The translations under genes were made by a program, and so were the position numbers. DNA of 64,000 nucleotides, taken from the NCBI GenBank assembly GCA_958450365.1, contig CAUEEP010000400.1, forward strand, positions 310,001-374,000, written 5' to 3'. The notes beneath the pieces were generated by a model, which was not told the origin of the DNA, made no database searches, and was given only the letters and a program-made list of their open reading frames with translations. Shown here one piece after another: positions 19,767 through 30,699 of this stretch; within the stretch, counting starts at the first letter, position 1, and each line of letters starts with the position of its first letter. Source of the stretch: Mesorhabditis belari (Eukaryota > Nematoda > Chromadorea > Rhabditida > Rhabditidae).

Positions 19767-21615
19767 ATGGGTGTGATGGCCGTCGGTCTATTCATCACGA
19801 TTTTCCTTCTTTTCCATCGAATTTCTTCGTCAAAGTTGGTCAGAAAGGGATTTTCGATGATCTTAGATTTCAGCAGTAGAGACGAGGGCTCGTCGTCAAG
19901 TTATACCCAGCAATTTGTCTATCCCATCAATTTGAGGTCTTGTCAAAGAAATTTGTGGGTTTTTTTGGAGAAAAGCAAATCAATAAAGCGAATTTGGTAG
20001 AATGAACAAGAAATAGGTTTGCGTGTCCCAATGACAAGACTTTTCAGGAGTAAAACCCAACAAGAACTCGTCGAGGCTCGAGGAAAAATCTGCGAACTCT
20101 GCGAACGACCGACGAAGATTGGTGCTGATTTGAAAGAGATGTGAGTCTTGAGATCCCTTAAAGAAATATCTGAGACTGAGACACATCTAGAGATTCCAAA
20201 GTCGCCGAAATGTCAAGGACCTTTTCCGCGTTGAAAGCCGATTTGTACGTTGAAAACTGTTAGAATTTGACTGGCTAGAGTTGTTCAGCGAGAGGCAGTT
20301 GAACGAAACGAGGGAGAAAAATGCTGAGGTCGAGAGGGAATTGAGGTCCGAAAGCATGGAGATAAAGGCCGAATTGTGAGTCTTCTTCTCTCTCTGGTTA
20401 TTCTTAGTTATGACAGATTGTTAACTAACAGAACTCCTTTTAGAGCAACGAAAATAACCGAATTGAGGGCTCAAATGTGAGTTCATTTGGCATCTCTTGT
20501 CGACTGAGACTTAAGAAAACAGTTTTTTCATTTCCCAAACACCCATTCCACTCGATCCAATCAATTCCTCTTTAGGCAATCTGAAAGGGAAAACAAAGCG
20601 GCCGAAATCGCGAAGTTGCAGGCAGATTTGTGAGTTTGTTTGATGGAAAAGGAAGGAGTAATTGTTTCAACAAAACCTGGAGTAAAGATTTTCGAAGAAA
20701 TTCAGGAATCGAACGACGAATTTCTTGGGTCTGGATGGCTGGTTGTATTTGGCAAAAACCGCTTCTTGGTACAAGGTTTGGTGGATGTTGTGAACCAGGA
20801 TTATCTTCATCTCAAGGTTATCGATCAAATAATGAGATTTGATGCAGCCGAGGCATATTGTGCGAGTCGAAAGGGCCATCTAGTCTCCGTTCACAGTCAG
20901 GAGGAGAACGATTTTGTTCAGGAACTCGGTAAGAAATCGAAATGATTCAATTCTGAAAATTCATGATTTTCGTTGAAATTTAGGCTTCATAAACCAAAAA
21001 CAATCGATATTCATTTCAGCGAAAACTATTGATTCGAAGGCTTTGTTCTGGATCGGACTGAAGGTTGAATTTTTCTTATTGAAAGACATAAATAAAAACA
21101 AAAGTAATGATTCATTCGGCCATTGACCCTTTGTGAAAACAGCAATGGAAAATGAAAAAATCGTTTGATTTTTTGATGGAAAGCATAGTTTGAATTGAAA
21201 AACTGGAATAGTTTTAAAATGTAAAAAGATTTGGTTGAGATATCAACAGTGAAACATAAAAAATTTTTTGTTCAGAGAAATCCGAACAAAGGAGATGCTT
21301 TTGAATGGACGGATGGAAGTTCGGTGGATTTCAAGAATTGGTATGGAAGTGAGCCGGATTCGGACACCCACGCTTTGGTGAGATTTTCAACGTGAAATCA
21401 TCAATATGTATTCCAATTTCCAATGCATAATTAATCCAAAAATATTTGGACCAATCTTAGGAGATTTCTTTTTGTGAAATAAGGCAAAGTGTTATATCAA
21501 AGGATTTCGATCAGAAATGAACTCATTTCAGCTTTGGGGTGGCGATGGGAAATGGGGAGCCTTTCCTCCTACCAATCCGTATCGTTTTATCTGCAAAACG
21601 AGCTCTCAATTCTGA
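19767..21615 (+). pseudogene. coiled-coil CTLD gene, membrane-anchored form, frameshifted N terminus
   Basis: ATG at 19767 opens a signal-anchor (MGVMAVGLFITIFLLFH...). The next exon is fused to it by a deletion and lacks one T, so the normal donor (19882) leaves the wrong phase. Everything downstream is open and phase-correct: coil exons about 20047-20140 (two exons fused, SKTQQELVEARGK...), 20191-20246, a unique exon with ERQLNETREKNAEVEREL (~20288-20377), a very short exon (ATKITELRAQM), the MQSERENKAAEIAK exon, then CTLD exons 20706-20775, 20817-20928, 21020-21063, 21276-21377 and 21532-21615. The loop has NWYGSEPDS, followed by DGKWGAF and FICKTSSQF. Alternative starts could still yield a stalk-CTLD protein. 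Confidence 0.7.
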
Positions 21616-21844
21616 GAAATGCTTTGTGTTTATTTCTGTGGACAAAAACCAATAAATCCCATTTTATTCAATCTTCTGAAAACACACAACTGCACATTAT
21701 CTTTTTCTTTATTTCTGAATTGTTTGTACAAAATCTCATATAAAAAGTCCTCCCAAAAACCCAGAATTCCGCCGGTAGCTGCAAGTATTTTGCTCTCTCG
21801 TCGCTCCCGAATAGACTATTAGATAAACGTGTTGAACATCAATG

Positions 21845-21990
21845 GACATCAACATGAGGAAACTGACAATTCTTCGTGAAGGTCGCTCTTCTCGTCCCTC
21901 AACTCGTCGATTTGTCTTTGATTTTTGTTCTCTTGTCTTTGTCTTTGTTTTTTGTCTTTGTTTTTGTTCTATAGGCGGAGTTTTTGTCTC
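21845..21990 (-). repeat. terminal coil-exon copy followed by GTCTTTGTTTTT simple repeat
   Basis: The minus strand of 21845-21925 repeats the exon described at 6-162 (GACGAGTTGAGGGACGAGAA). It is followed by a low-complexity GTCTTTGTTTT run up to ~21985, a likely replication-slippage product. Confidence 0.45.
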
Positions 21991-22199
21991 TTTTTTGGGT
22001 AATCTTAACGATTAAGAAAGTAGATAATGTATGTATTTATTGTAGATATAATGAGCTGTCTATGTCTTTATAGTCAAAAGCGAATGAAATCCCATTTTCA
22101 GATGAGATTTGTTCAATGAAATCATTTAGCTATGTACATATCACTACATTATACTCTTTCAACAAGTTTTCTTGCAAAATGGTCGACGATATAAGGTAC

Positions 22200-22665
22200 C
22201 CGTTAGTGATGTCAAACTGAAAGCAATGAAAATGGATTTCTTTCGCAATTCCCCATTCATTTGCCTCGTGATGTTCTCGGCCACGTTTGCGGAGGATTAC
22301 GTGTAGCTAAGCGTGTAGCGAGCGTTACTAGAAACGTTCCGCGGTTGGATATTGTACTTTATACTCTTTCAACAACTCTGTTCCATTCACAGACAAACCT
22401 GACTAATTGATTTTAACAAAGATCTCTTTTCGATCAAAGGAGTCCCTATTAGTCCAAATTAACTAGAATAACGGCATAGATCGAAAGCTCGGCGTTCCGT
22501 GGTTGGACCAAAGTTACCATGGAGATCACAAAAGACAGAAACTTGTGTGGGCTTGAATGCAAACTTTATTATTGGGTAATTATTAAATGATCGTAATAAA
22601 GAGAAATGCTTTCAAACAATGGTCATCAATCACTTTCTTTGGAAGTCGCCACTCTTGAAGTATCC
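22200..22665 (+). repeat. 3'-flank repeat of lectin units
   Basis: Two recurring blocks: one with GATGTCAAACTGAAAGCAAT and GATGTTCTCG (also at 45045-45320, 51175-51440 and inverted at 53850-54110), the other with CACACGGGTTTCTG complement and AAATGCTTTCAAACAATGGTCATCAATC (also 9210-9330, 28530-28660, 31670-31800, 53665-53770). They lie beyond the 3' ends of several lectin copies. No stable frame across copies. Confidence 0.5.
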
Positions 22666-22734
22666 CGTTTTCGTTCGCTGAAATAAATATCGATTGTTTT
22701 TGGTTTATGAAGCCTAAATTTCAACGAAAATCAT

Positions 22735-22885
22735 GAATTTTCAGAATTGAATCATTTCGATTTCTTACTGAGTTCCTGAACAAAATCGTTCTCTTCCTGA
22801 CTGTGAATGGAGACTAGATGGCTCTTTCGACTCGCACAATATTCCTCGGCCTCATCAAATGTCATTTCTTGAATGGGAACCTTGA
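22735..22885 (-). pseudogene. CTLD exon cut by a mariner insertion
   Basis: The minus strand encodes EEYCASRKSHLVSIHSQEEN and ends at the normal CTCG/GTAAG-type donor position near 22772. Upstream it breaks off after the micro-intron acceptor region at ~22885, where mariner sequence begins. Confidence 0.6.
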
Positions 22886-23290
22886 GATGATTTCACCCTT
22901 CAATGATCAAATTTTTTTCGTCTTTTTCGGTGTGAGGTTTTGCATTATCATGCAAAAATAGCACTTTTGATGTTTCAACGCCCAATTTCTTTAAAGCTTC
23001 GTTAACCCTCATCAACTGTTTTGAATAACGATCAGCGGTGACAGTTTCTCCCGAATTCAACAACTCATAATACACCAAATCTTTTGTATTCCACCAACAC
23101 CAAAGCATAAGTTTCTTTCCATGAATCTCGGGTTTTGAAGTTGGTTGTGGGGGTTGACCCAGAGAAAGTCACTGATTTTTGCGCTTCACATTCTCGTATT
23201 GAATCCATGTTTCATCAGATGCGAGAATTCTTCCCCAAAAAACATGCGATTTGCCTTTTTGAAGCAGGGCAGAGCTCACGATGACACGAA
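22886..23290 (-). mobile_element. mariner transposase core fragment
   Basis: Minus strand: ILASDETWIQYEN (first catalytic Asp), then PTSKPEIHGKKLMLWCWWNT, KDLVYYELLNSGETVTADRY, SKQL, and VLFLHDNAKPHTEK (second catalytic Asp), stopping at 22893. Stops and frame changes occur between the first two blocks; the N terminus and the third Asp are missing. It interrupts a CTLD exon. Confidence 0.8.
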
Positions 23291-23789
23291 TCAATCGCTA
23301 GTCAATCGTATCAACGTCAAATGTCGTATCGTGTTTTAGTAACAGATTTCATTGAATTTAAACCGGTAGAAACCTCATCGTTACTAACAACTTCACCTAG
23401 AACCTCGGACTACTTCTTCTAAATGATTTTGTTAAGTGAGAGGAAATGGATAAAGTGAGAGGAAATGGATGTGAAGAAAAAGAATTCCGTGTTTTGATAA
23501 AAAGTGATCAGAGAGTCCAGAAGGATTCGCTCTTCATTCCGTGTCTTCTGGTGATGAGTCGTGATTACCAGACACTTGAAAAGTCTTATCAGAAGATCTC
23601 CCTCAAACTTGAAAGGCACATTTCAGATTGCAGATCCATTAGGGTATTTGGCTGTGGAGAGTTGCATCCAACCTATTCCGAAGCGATGAACCGTTTCTGA
23701 GGCTGGTCTCGATTCCAAAAGAAGCAACGGTTGGATGCAATCATTTCTTCGTCGACATGGTTTTCCTCTTCGGAGGACATTCCTACAAC

Positions 23790-24207
23790 TAGATGTCAAA
23801 AGTCAAAAGATTTCGAGAAAGAAAAAAGACGACGAGGATTCACTCATCAAACCACAATCAATTTTACTTTTGGCTCAATTTGCTTTCAAAGGACCGATAG
23901 TTAGACCGATAGTTAAAAGAAGACCGTCGGGTATCACTTTTTCAATCCAACCGATCTGAAATATAAATTGGCCAAGAAGGTAGCTTTTCGAGATCAAAGG
24001 CTCAGGTTCAGGCGTTCAGTCGATGAAGCCTCAGAAATAGCAAGTGAGGTGTTAGGCTCGTTGAAAGATGAAGGTGGGTATGTAAAGTTAAATAATAAAA
24101 TAAGATTAAAACTTTTGGAACATGAATGGAAGGCTGAGATTATTGAAGTTATTTACACAAAAGTTCGGCTTATTCTGGAAAAAGGTAAAATCATCACGGA
24201 AATCTGA
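23790..24207 (+). CDS. copy of the ENY2-like multi-exon gene
   Basis: Upstream exon has KKDDEDSLIKPQSILLLAQ and FKGPIV (23825-23945, related to 36450-36625 minus but frameshifted). The ENY2-like segment runs 23968-24207: EASEIASEVLGSLKDEGGY, KLLEHEWKAEIIEVIYTK, ILEKGKIITEI, then TGA. The exon between them, present at 5.55 kb and 36.3 kb, is deleted. It passes directly into CTLD intron sequence at ~24210. Probably non-functional. Confidence 0.4.
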
Positions 24208-24357
24208 TGGAAATCCGAAATCATCGATATTTATTCATTAATTTGTTTCCAATGCATAGTTAATTCAAACATCTTTCTATCCATTTGAGGGAACTTCTTT
24301 TTGTAAAATAACGCAAAATGTTTTATCAAATGGTTCCCAACAGAAATGAACACATTT

Positions 24358-24415
24358 CAGTCTTCGAGAAAATGAACGGTCTGGTCTCCCGCCCGACAGC
24401 TTTTTCAAAACTTCA
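24358..24415 (+). pseudogene. CTLD last-exon fragment
   Basis: Typical intron (GATTTATTCATTAATTTG..., AACGCAAAATGTTTTATC) and TTTCAG precede LRENERSGLPPDS-type codons, which then break off into GGGCCGTTC repeat. The inverted partner is at 35905-35965. Confidence 0.5.
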
Positions 24416-24714
24416 TTGCGGCTCTTTGGGCCGTTCAAAACAAGAAAATTCTAGTTCCAAATCTCTTGAGTTAACCAATCTGCACAACTGAAAAAACTTG
24501 TCAATCATTTGAAGAAATCGTTGGCTCTTCAATGTGGGCTTCGATTTTTCGATGGAATGCTGTTTGAAGACACGACCAGAAACTTATAAGCATTCCAATG
24601 CCCATCAAGGCAAATGTCCAACATGTACACATAACTATGCTACGTACTACGTCAACAAACGTCGATTTCAAGGTGGATGAATTGCCTTTATATTCACTAG
24701 TTTTTCTATAGATT

Positions 24715-24830
24715 TGCTTAATGAACTACCAGAAATGACTCGACAAATGGAAACAATCAAGGCAGCTTTAATGAGTGGCGAAGATGATCGTAGCTGCAAC
24801 GAATGTCTTAATGTGAAATGTATTTTATTC
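24715..24830 (+). other. isolated coding-like exon
   Basis: After TTCTATAG the frame LLNELPEMTRQMETIKAALM, SGEDDRSCNECLN runs to a GTGAAA. Polar and helical, no family recognised, no partner exons identified. Confidence 0.3.
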
Positions 24831-25429
24831 ATTTATCTATTTTGTCCTTTTCTATTCGGAACTCTGTCAATTGGAGGAGGAGTATCCACAATGAGGATTC
24901 CTCATCTCCACTTAAATCCAGCCCCATCAAACGAAATCAAAAAATAATGAGTCAAGCATAGTGACGACAGTGTCTAAAGGCCTTTGTAATAGAGATCAAC
25001 GAGAATCGACTTTAGGTTCTATCAAAGAACTATCAGTCAAACGAATTGCTTTTGACAAAGAGTCTGCTATTTCGAAAATGACGGAAAAAGGCAATACTGT
25101 GGGGAAGAGCCACTAATAAAAGTTCTCTAATCATGGTAGTCTGAATATAGGTAAATTATTGAGGAAATCCGGGTGTTCTCACTCTATTTCTTGCCCCAAA
25201 TAATTGTTGTTTTGTAGCAGTTTTCGTTTTCAGTTTTCGCTGAAATGAATATTGATTGTTTTTGGTTGACGAATGATGACTAAACGAATCGAGCATTCCC
25301 CTCCTTTCTCTTTATTTGGTAAGAAATCCGTATTTTGCTTGGCAACAAACTTCTTGTTTGATTTTCTCATCAATTCTGCTTATTTAGTAGCCTTTTCCTT
25401 TAATTTTCACTTGTTCTTCGAGAAAATTC

Positions 25430-25600
25430 AAAATTAAATTAAAGACTGTTTTTGATAGAAGCAAAGATTTGGCGAAAAACCCACAAATCGGCTTCGAGTT
25501 GGGCGATTTTCTTCAACGAGATGGCCGGTTCTTCTATGCGTTTGACACTCTTTTCTTCTTCAGTCACTTCGGCCATTTCAGTTTTCGGCCAATGGAGAAA
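25430..25600 (-). pseudogene. MDN-type coil exon fragment
   Basis: Minus strand repeats ISLKKIAQLEADL and the following donor and intron from the MDN exon of 2235-2401, but the start codon half is replaced by unrelated sequence at ~25560. Confidence 0.5.
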
Positions 25601-25769
25601 ATCGCAGTTTCCGTATAAGAGAAGCTTTGTTTAGCTATGCTTTTTACAACAATGCTCTGCTTTAAAACAAAACAACTTAAAATACATAGAACAACCAAAA
25701 CAACAATCAACAATGATGACACCTCGAGGAGCTTTGAATTTTGAAGTTCGAGAAGTCAAATAGACTCTA

Positions 25770-26143
25770 GGAAAAATTGTTTACGCCGGGGGAGATAGAT
25801 AGCTTCCCCCGCGGGGATTGAGGAACAATTGTGGCGATTTGATGGGAACGGTCGGTTCAGTTGACCTTCCCCGAAAGTAGTCTCCTGATAGCTCCGCGTT
25901 TTCTCACTCACAAACTTCACACGAACTGACGGCTTTCTTTTTCCCGAAATGCCACTCTTTTTGCACGAAGTTCTATTCGAGGCGATTCTTTCAACGGCTT
26001 TTGGGTCTGAGTCAATCGCTTTTCTAAACAATTTCAAAGCTCTCAAAAGCTCTTATCTGTAAAAAAACAATTGTTTATCGAATCGTCCCTCCTTCGTTCT
26101 TCCCATTTCCCCGAATTCAAAACTAATCAACCAATTCAGCAGA
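25770..26143 (+). promoter_or_regulatory. conserved 5' flank of the membrane-anchored lectin genes
   Basis: A ~300-bp block including a CCCCGCGGGG palindrome (25808-25830 region), a TTTCTAAACAATTTCAAAGCTCTC stretch and AAACAATTGTTTATCGAATC immediately upstream of the signal-anchor ATG. Related blocks are upstream of 48817 (48530-48816) and, displaced, at 44175-44640 (minus) and 47690-47890. It ends with CCAATTCAGCAGAATG, where TTCAG just before the ATG could be a trans-splice acceptor. Promoter role is inferred from position and conservation only. Confidence 0.35.
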
Positions 26144-28092
26144 ATGGGTGTGATGGCCGTCGGTCTATTCATCACGATTCCCCTCCTTTTCCATCAGATT
26201 TCTTCGTCCATTCAAGAAAGCGTTCAAGTGGATCCATTCACGTATTCTTTTCCCTTCAAATAGCTATGTTTTCAACCATTCAGATCTCCGAATGATCGAG
26301 ATGAGATTCGTGATCATCGTACTTTGAAGTTGGTTAGAAAGGGGTTTTTCGATGATCTTAGATTTCAGCAGTAAAGAGGATTGTCCGGATACCGTCTGCT
26401 TGAGGTCTTGTCAACCAAATTTGTGAGTTTCTTGGGAGAAAAGCGAAATTGATAGAATAAACAATAAATAGGCTTGAGTGTCTCAATGACAAGACTTTTC
26501 AGGAATCAAACCCAACAAGAACTCGTCGAGGCCCGAGGAAAAATCAGCGGACTCGAGAGGGAAATGTGGGTGAAATCAAAAATCTTGAAGAATTCAAGCT
26601 CATCTTTTTTGGATTTTGAGTAGTGAGTAATTTGAGTATTCAGCGCAAGAGGGCGGAACGAAACGAAGGACAAAGACGTCGAGATGAGTCGATTGACAGC
26701 AAAAATGGCTCAAATCGAGGCGAATTTAATGGGGAAAGTCGCCAAGACGAAAAGGAAAAACGACGATCTCGAAGCACAACTGTACTAATTTTGTAACTTT
26801 CATTTTGACAAGCTGAATATATAGTAAAAATCGGCTTTTTTCAGAAGAACTCAAAATATGGAAGCAAGAGACGGAAAAGCCAAGATTGGAGAGCTCGAAG
26901 GGAAAATCAACGTGTTGCAGAGCAAGAACTCTGACCTCGAAACCCAAATGTGAGTCTATTTGGTATCTCTTGTGGACTGCGACTTGAGAAAACAGTTTTT
27001 TGACTCCCAAAACACCCATTCCACTCAATCCAATCAACTCCCTTCTTAACAATTCAAAAGAGAAAACAAAATGGTCGAAATCAAGAGATTGAGGGCAGAT
27101 TTATGCGTTTTTTTAAGAAAATAGATTGAGTATTTGTCTAAAGGATCTGGACTAATGTTTTCCTAAGAAATTCAGAAATCAGACCATGAATCTCTTGGAT
27201 CTGTATCGGGATGGATGGTCGTATTTGGCAAAAACCGCTTCTTGGTACAAGGTTTGGTGGATGTTGTGAACCAGGATTATCTTCATCTCAAGGTTACCAA
27301 TCAAAGAATGGCATTTGATGAAGCTGCGGCATATTGTGCGAGTCGAGAGAGCCATCTAGTCTCCATTCACAGTCAGGAAGAGCACGATTTTGTTTGGGAA
27401 CTCGGTAAGAAATCGAAATGATTCAATTCTGAAAATTCATGATTTTCGTGGAAATTTTAGGCTTTATAAGCCAAAACAATCGATATTTATTTCAGCGAAA
27501 ACTGTTTCTTGGTATGGTTGGTTCTGGATCGGACTGAAGGTTGAATTTTTCTTATTGAAAGACATAAATAAATATATAGAAACAAATGATTCTTTCAGCC
27601 ATTTCCGAAAGGCTTTTTGTGAAAAATCTATTCGTTTGATTGATAGTTCTTTAATAGAAATAATGGTTTCAATTGACAAACTAGAATGGTTCTAAAATGA
27701 AAAAAATTTGGTTGACATATCAACAGTAAAACATAAAAATTTCTTTATTCAGAGAAATCCGAACAAAGGAAATGCTTTTGAATGGACGGATGGAAGTTCG
27801 GTGGATTTCACGAATTGGAGGGTTGAAGAGCCGGGTTCGAACACCCACGCTTATGTGAGATTTTCCACGTGAAATAATCAATATCTATTCCAATTTGCAA
27901 TGCATAATTAATCCAAAAACATTTCGATCAATCTGCGAAAATTTCTTTTTCTGGAATGACGCAGAGTGTTTTATCAAAAGATTTCCATCGGAAATGAACA
28001 CATTTCAGCTTCATAGCTCCGATGGGATATGGCGGGCCTATTATCCTACTAATCAGGATTATTTTATCTGCAAAAGGAGCTTTCAATTCTGA
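26144..28092 (+). CDS. coiled-coil C-type lectin-domain protein, type II membrane form
   Basis: Exons 26144-26241, 26284-26370, 26503-26565, 26644-26781, 26845-26949, 27176-27251, 27293-27404, 27496-27539, 27753-27854, 28009-28092 total 909 nt, 302 residues, phases consistent. Residues ~1-21 are a signal-anchor (VMAVGLFITIPLLF). Then a juxtamembrane exon (RTLKLVRKGFFDDLRFQQ), a coil stalk (NQTQQELVEARGKISGLE; VEMSRLTAKMAQIEANL; KIGELEGKINVLQ), and a CTLD with AAAYC, WFWIGLK, NWRVEEPGS, DGIWRAY and YFICKRS. The QFEREN-type coil exon has lost its acceptor and donor (27043-27102) and must be skipped; being phase 2-2 this keeps frame. Confidence 0.78.
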
Positions 28093-28319
28093 TAAATATG
28101 TTCCTTTCTGTGAACAAAAACGAATAAATCCCATTTTATTCAATCTTCTGAAAACACACAACTGCACATCAACTTTTTCTTTATTTCTGAATTGTTTCTT
28201 CAAAATCTCATATAAAAGTTTTCCCAAAGACCCAGAATTCCGCCTGAAGCTGCAAGTATTTTGCTCTCTCGTCGCTCCTAAATAGACTATGAGATACACG
28301 TATTGAACATCAATATTTA

Positions 28320-28980
28320 GTTTTTTTTGATAATGACTGTGTGTTTTTTACCACGTTCTTTTCTCAGTTTTTAGCTATAGGCATAGAGGAAAGCTGGGCG
28401 TTCCGTGGTTCGATCGAGAGGCGATCAATTTGTTATCTTTTTGCAGATTAGCTCAAGTGCCTAAAGATTAGGAACAACTCTAAATAGAGCAAAGTTTTGG
28501 TGGAGATCAAAAAAGAGAGAAACCAGTGTGGGTTTGAATGAAAACTTTATTATTGTTGGCAGTTATTAAATGATCATAATGAAAAGAGATGCTTTCAAAC
28601 AATGATCATCAATCACTTTCTTTAAAAGTCGCCATTTTTGAAGTATTCCGAATCGACGCTGTGCTCGCCGTATTTGTGCGATTCGATTTGATATCTAAAT
28701 GTTGCCAGTGGGTCAAGGAGGGGGATACATTTCCACTAGTTGATCTCTCGATCTATCAACCCACTTGAATCCGGAGGCTCAGAACTGATTTCCGATAGTG
28801 TGCTTTTTAGGTTGGAAAGAAAGTCTCGGAGAAAGTTTGCACGGTGATTTCTCAAAAATCAAGCCACGAATTCTTCTCAGATTCTTTGATGATCCCACAA
28901 AAATCTCTAAAATTTGAAGGGAAAGCTGGACTCATTTTTTTCCGGCTAATTTCTTTCCAACTTAATATTACGATACACTT
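28320..28980 (+). repeat. lectin-unit 3' flank repeats
   Basis: Holds the GCTTTCAAACAATGATCATC block (28590-28620) and a CGACGCTGTGCTCGCCGT block (28665-28690) that recurs at 31797 and 35853. No gene seen. Confidence 0.35.
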
Positions 28981-28991
28981 TCAAAACTTAC

Positions 28992-29059
28992 CGGTTTATC
29001 AGCGCCTCGTTTAGGCCAAAAAGAGCAAAAAGGGCAAAGAACAGGATGAGAAGTCGCAT
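28992..29059 (-). pseudogene. signal-peptide exon of a small secreted peptide, second exon not found
   Basis: ATG at 29059 on the minus strand gives MRLLILFFALFALFGLNEAL, INR and a good GTAAGT donor. This is a classical secretory signal. The paralogous exon 2 (KR..TRDDREEAEAAAS) seen at 52990 and 18587 is not found downstream here. The gene is head-to-head with the cysteine-rich gene starting at 29590. Confidence 0.5.
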
Positions 29060-29589
29060 TGTGAAACCGTAAAATAAAAAATTGTGGTGAGGAATAAATT
29101 GAATGAAAGTTGAAAATGAAAATTGTCTGTATAAAAATTTAAAATAGTGGAATTAAGGAATGACAAGGAAGGAATGACCAGGGTGTGAAGATAAGGAATC
29201 TTTCGATTTGAAATGTTTTGAAATGGTTTCTCGTCCATTTACCCATTCCACTATTTCGATTTTGTTTTACCAAAAGTTTGCCTTCTTCAAATCTTCAATC
29301 ACATTTATTTTACAAACCCAAAGTTAACATTTGAAATTTAGCAAAAATTCGTCGTGTGGGCGGTGAAAGGCCAACAAAAATGCATCATTTGATCTCTTTA
29401 TTGGATTTAGTTTCAATAATAGTTTGACCAAAGCTTGGTATACCAGGCCTAGCGCGGTCATTCCAATTCTAACTTAACAATAAAATGAATAGACTTGGCA
29501 TTCAATGACAAATTGACCAATCCACGAGATCAAACTAGACGAATGACCTCTATAAAATGACTGCTTGACCAAAAAATTGCTTACACTCA

Positions 29590-30134
29590 ATGGGAATGCA
29601 AACACTTTTCTGGGCAACTATTCTGCTGCTCGTTGGTGAGTGTTGGACTTTTCCTTATAAATCTTGTTCTCATTCCGCTTCAGTAATCAGTATCAGACTT
29701 GTAACCTTTTCCATTTCAAACATTTCCCAACTCCAGCTCCTGACTTAGCCTGGAACCATCAGGCATTCGCCACTTTCGTCATATCTCCGAATGCACATGG
29801 GCTTGCAAATCGAAAAATCCTTTAGCTAATGTGCAAAAGTGTTGTGTTGTAGGTGTTTTGTCTCAAAGAAATCCAAATCTTGATTCAATCTAATCTCAAC
29901 TTTCAAAAAGGATTGGGAATGATAAGATCTGCATAAACAGCTCTAGTTTTTTTCTTCTTTATAAAGGAATTATTTTAGCAAGAAAAAGCTGGCAACTGGG
30001 GCACGTATACTCAATACTTTCAAGCAGTTTGTGCAAGGAAAGACGTGACTTGGTCAGCTGATGGGGAAACGCTCTGCTCGTATTATGGCTTCGGTTTCGA
30101 ATGTATGGATCGATATCAATTGGGTGGAAGCTAA
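29590..30134 (+). pseudogene. cysteine-rich secreted protein gene, one-base deletion
   Basis: Exon 1 (29590-29635) is a signal peptide, MGMQTLFWATILLLV. Exon 2 (29737-29852) contains EPSGIRHFRHISECTWACK and VQKCCVV, exon 3 (29983-30134) EKAGNWGTYTQYFQAVCARK, DVTWSADGETLCSYYG, FECMDRYQLGGS and a stop. Exons 2 and 3 join in frame. Exon 2 is one base shorter than its paralogue (51985-52101), which shifts its beginning out of frame with exon 1 and removes the first cysteine. The ancestral product would be ~100 residues with eight cysteines, secreted. No known family recognised. Confidence 0.55.
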
Positions 30135-30373
30135 TGCTTTATGATGAGAATAAATTGGGGCAAAAAAAGGTGACTGTATTCTGACCCAAAACAAAAATGA
30201 AACGCAATCTAGAACATATCAATGCTAAGCTCAACGTAAGTTGTCGACACCACTAGTCATAGCTTCCAAAATTTGCATTTAAGATAGTAAGTCAATCAAT
30301 TTGTGGATATCACCGACCTAATCTAAACGAGTATTCACGCTTTTTAATCGTAACTTTGAAAAAAGTATTGCTT

Positions 30374-30415
30374 ACTTTCAAAAAATACAAAGTTATTTTT
30401 GTATTTTTTGAAAGT
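30374..30415. repeat. perfect 18-bp inverted repeat
   Basis: ACTTTCAAAAAATACAAA and its exact complement are separated by 6 bases (GTTATT). No poly-T tail or gene end beside it; could be a foldback-element remnant. Confidence 0.6.
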
Positions 30416-30699
30416 TTGAAAACATACAGTCCTGATACAAGGATGGTGACATGGAATTAGTACTAAATTATTCGCGAAACTAACCAGAACAAACATGATC
30501 AGTCAAACAGATTCAGTGTTCAGAGCCATTCCACAAAATGATAACAAATTAATCGCCGCCCGATCGAATCACGGAACGCCGAGCTTTCGATCTATGCCGT
30601 TATTCTATTCTAGAAAAAAACAATCTGCAGTTGTGTGTTTTCAGAAGATTGAAATAAATGGGATTTATTGGTTTTTGTCCATAGATAGGAAGATAAAGC

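Noticed and set aside
26362..26425. Cysteine-containing segment (KEDCPDTVCLRSCQ) after the membrane anchor as a disulphide hinge
   Set aside because: A GTAAAG donor at 26371 makes it intron; joining 26370 to 26503 keeps frame, and the segment is not conserved in the 19.9-kb copy.
29011..29238. 75-codon minus-strand frame starting MDEKPFQNISN
   Set aside because: Promoter and 5' leader of the small secreted-peptide gene read in another frame; the signal-peptide ATG at 29059 with its donor explains the region better.
30374..30415. 18-bp hairpin as a transcription terminator
   Set aside because: Eukaryotic context; no adjacent gene end and no functional T-run outside the arms.
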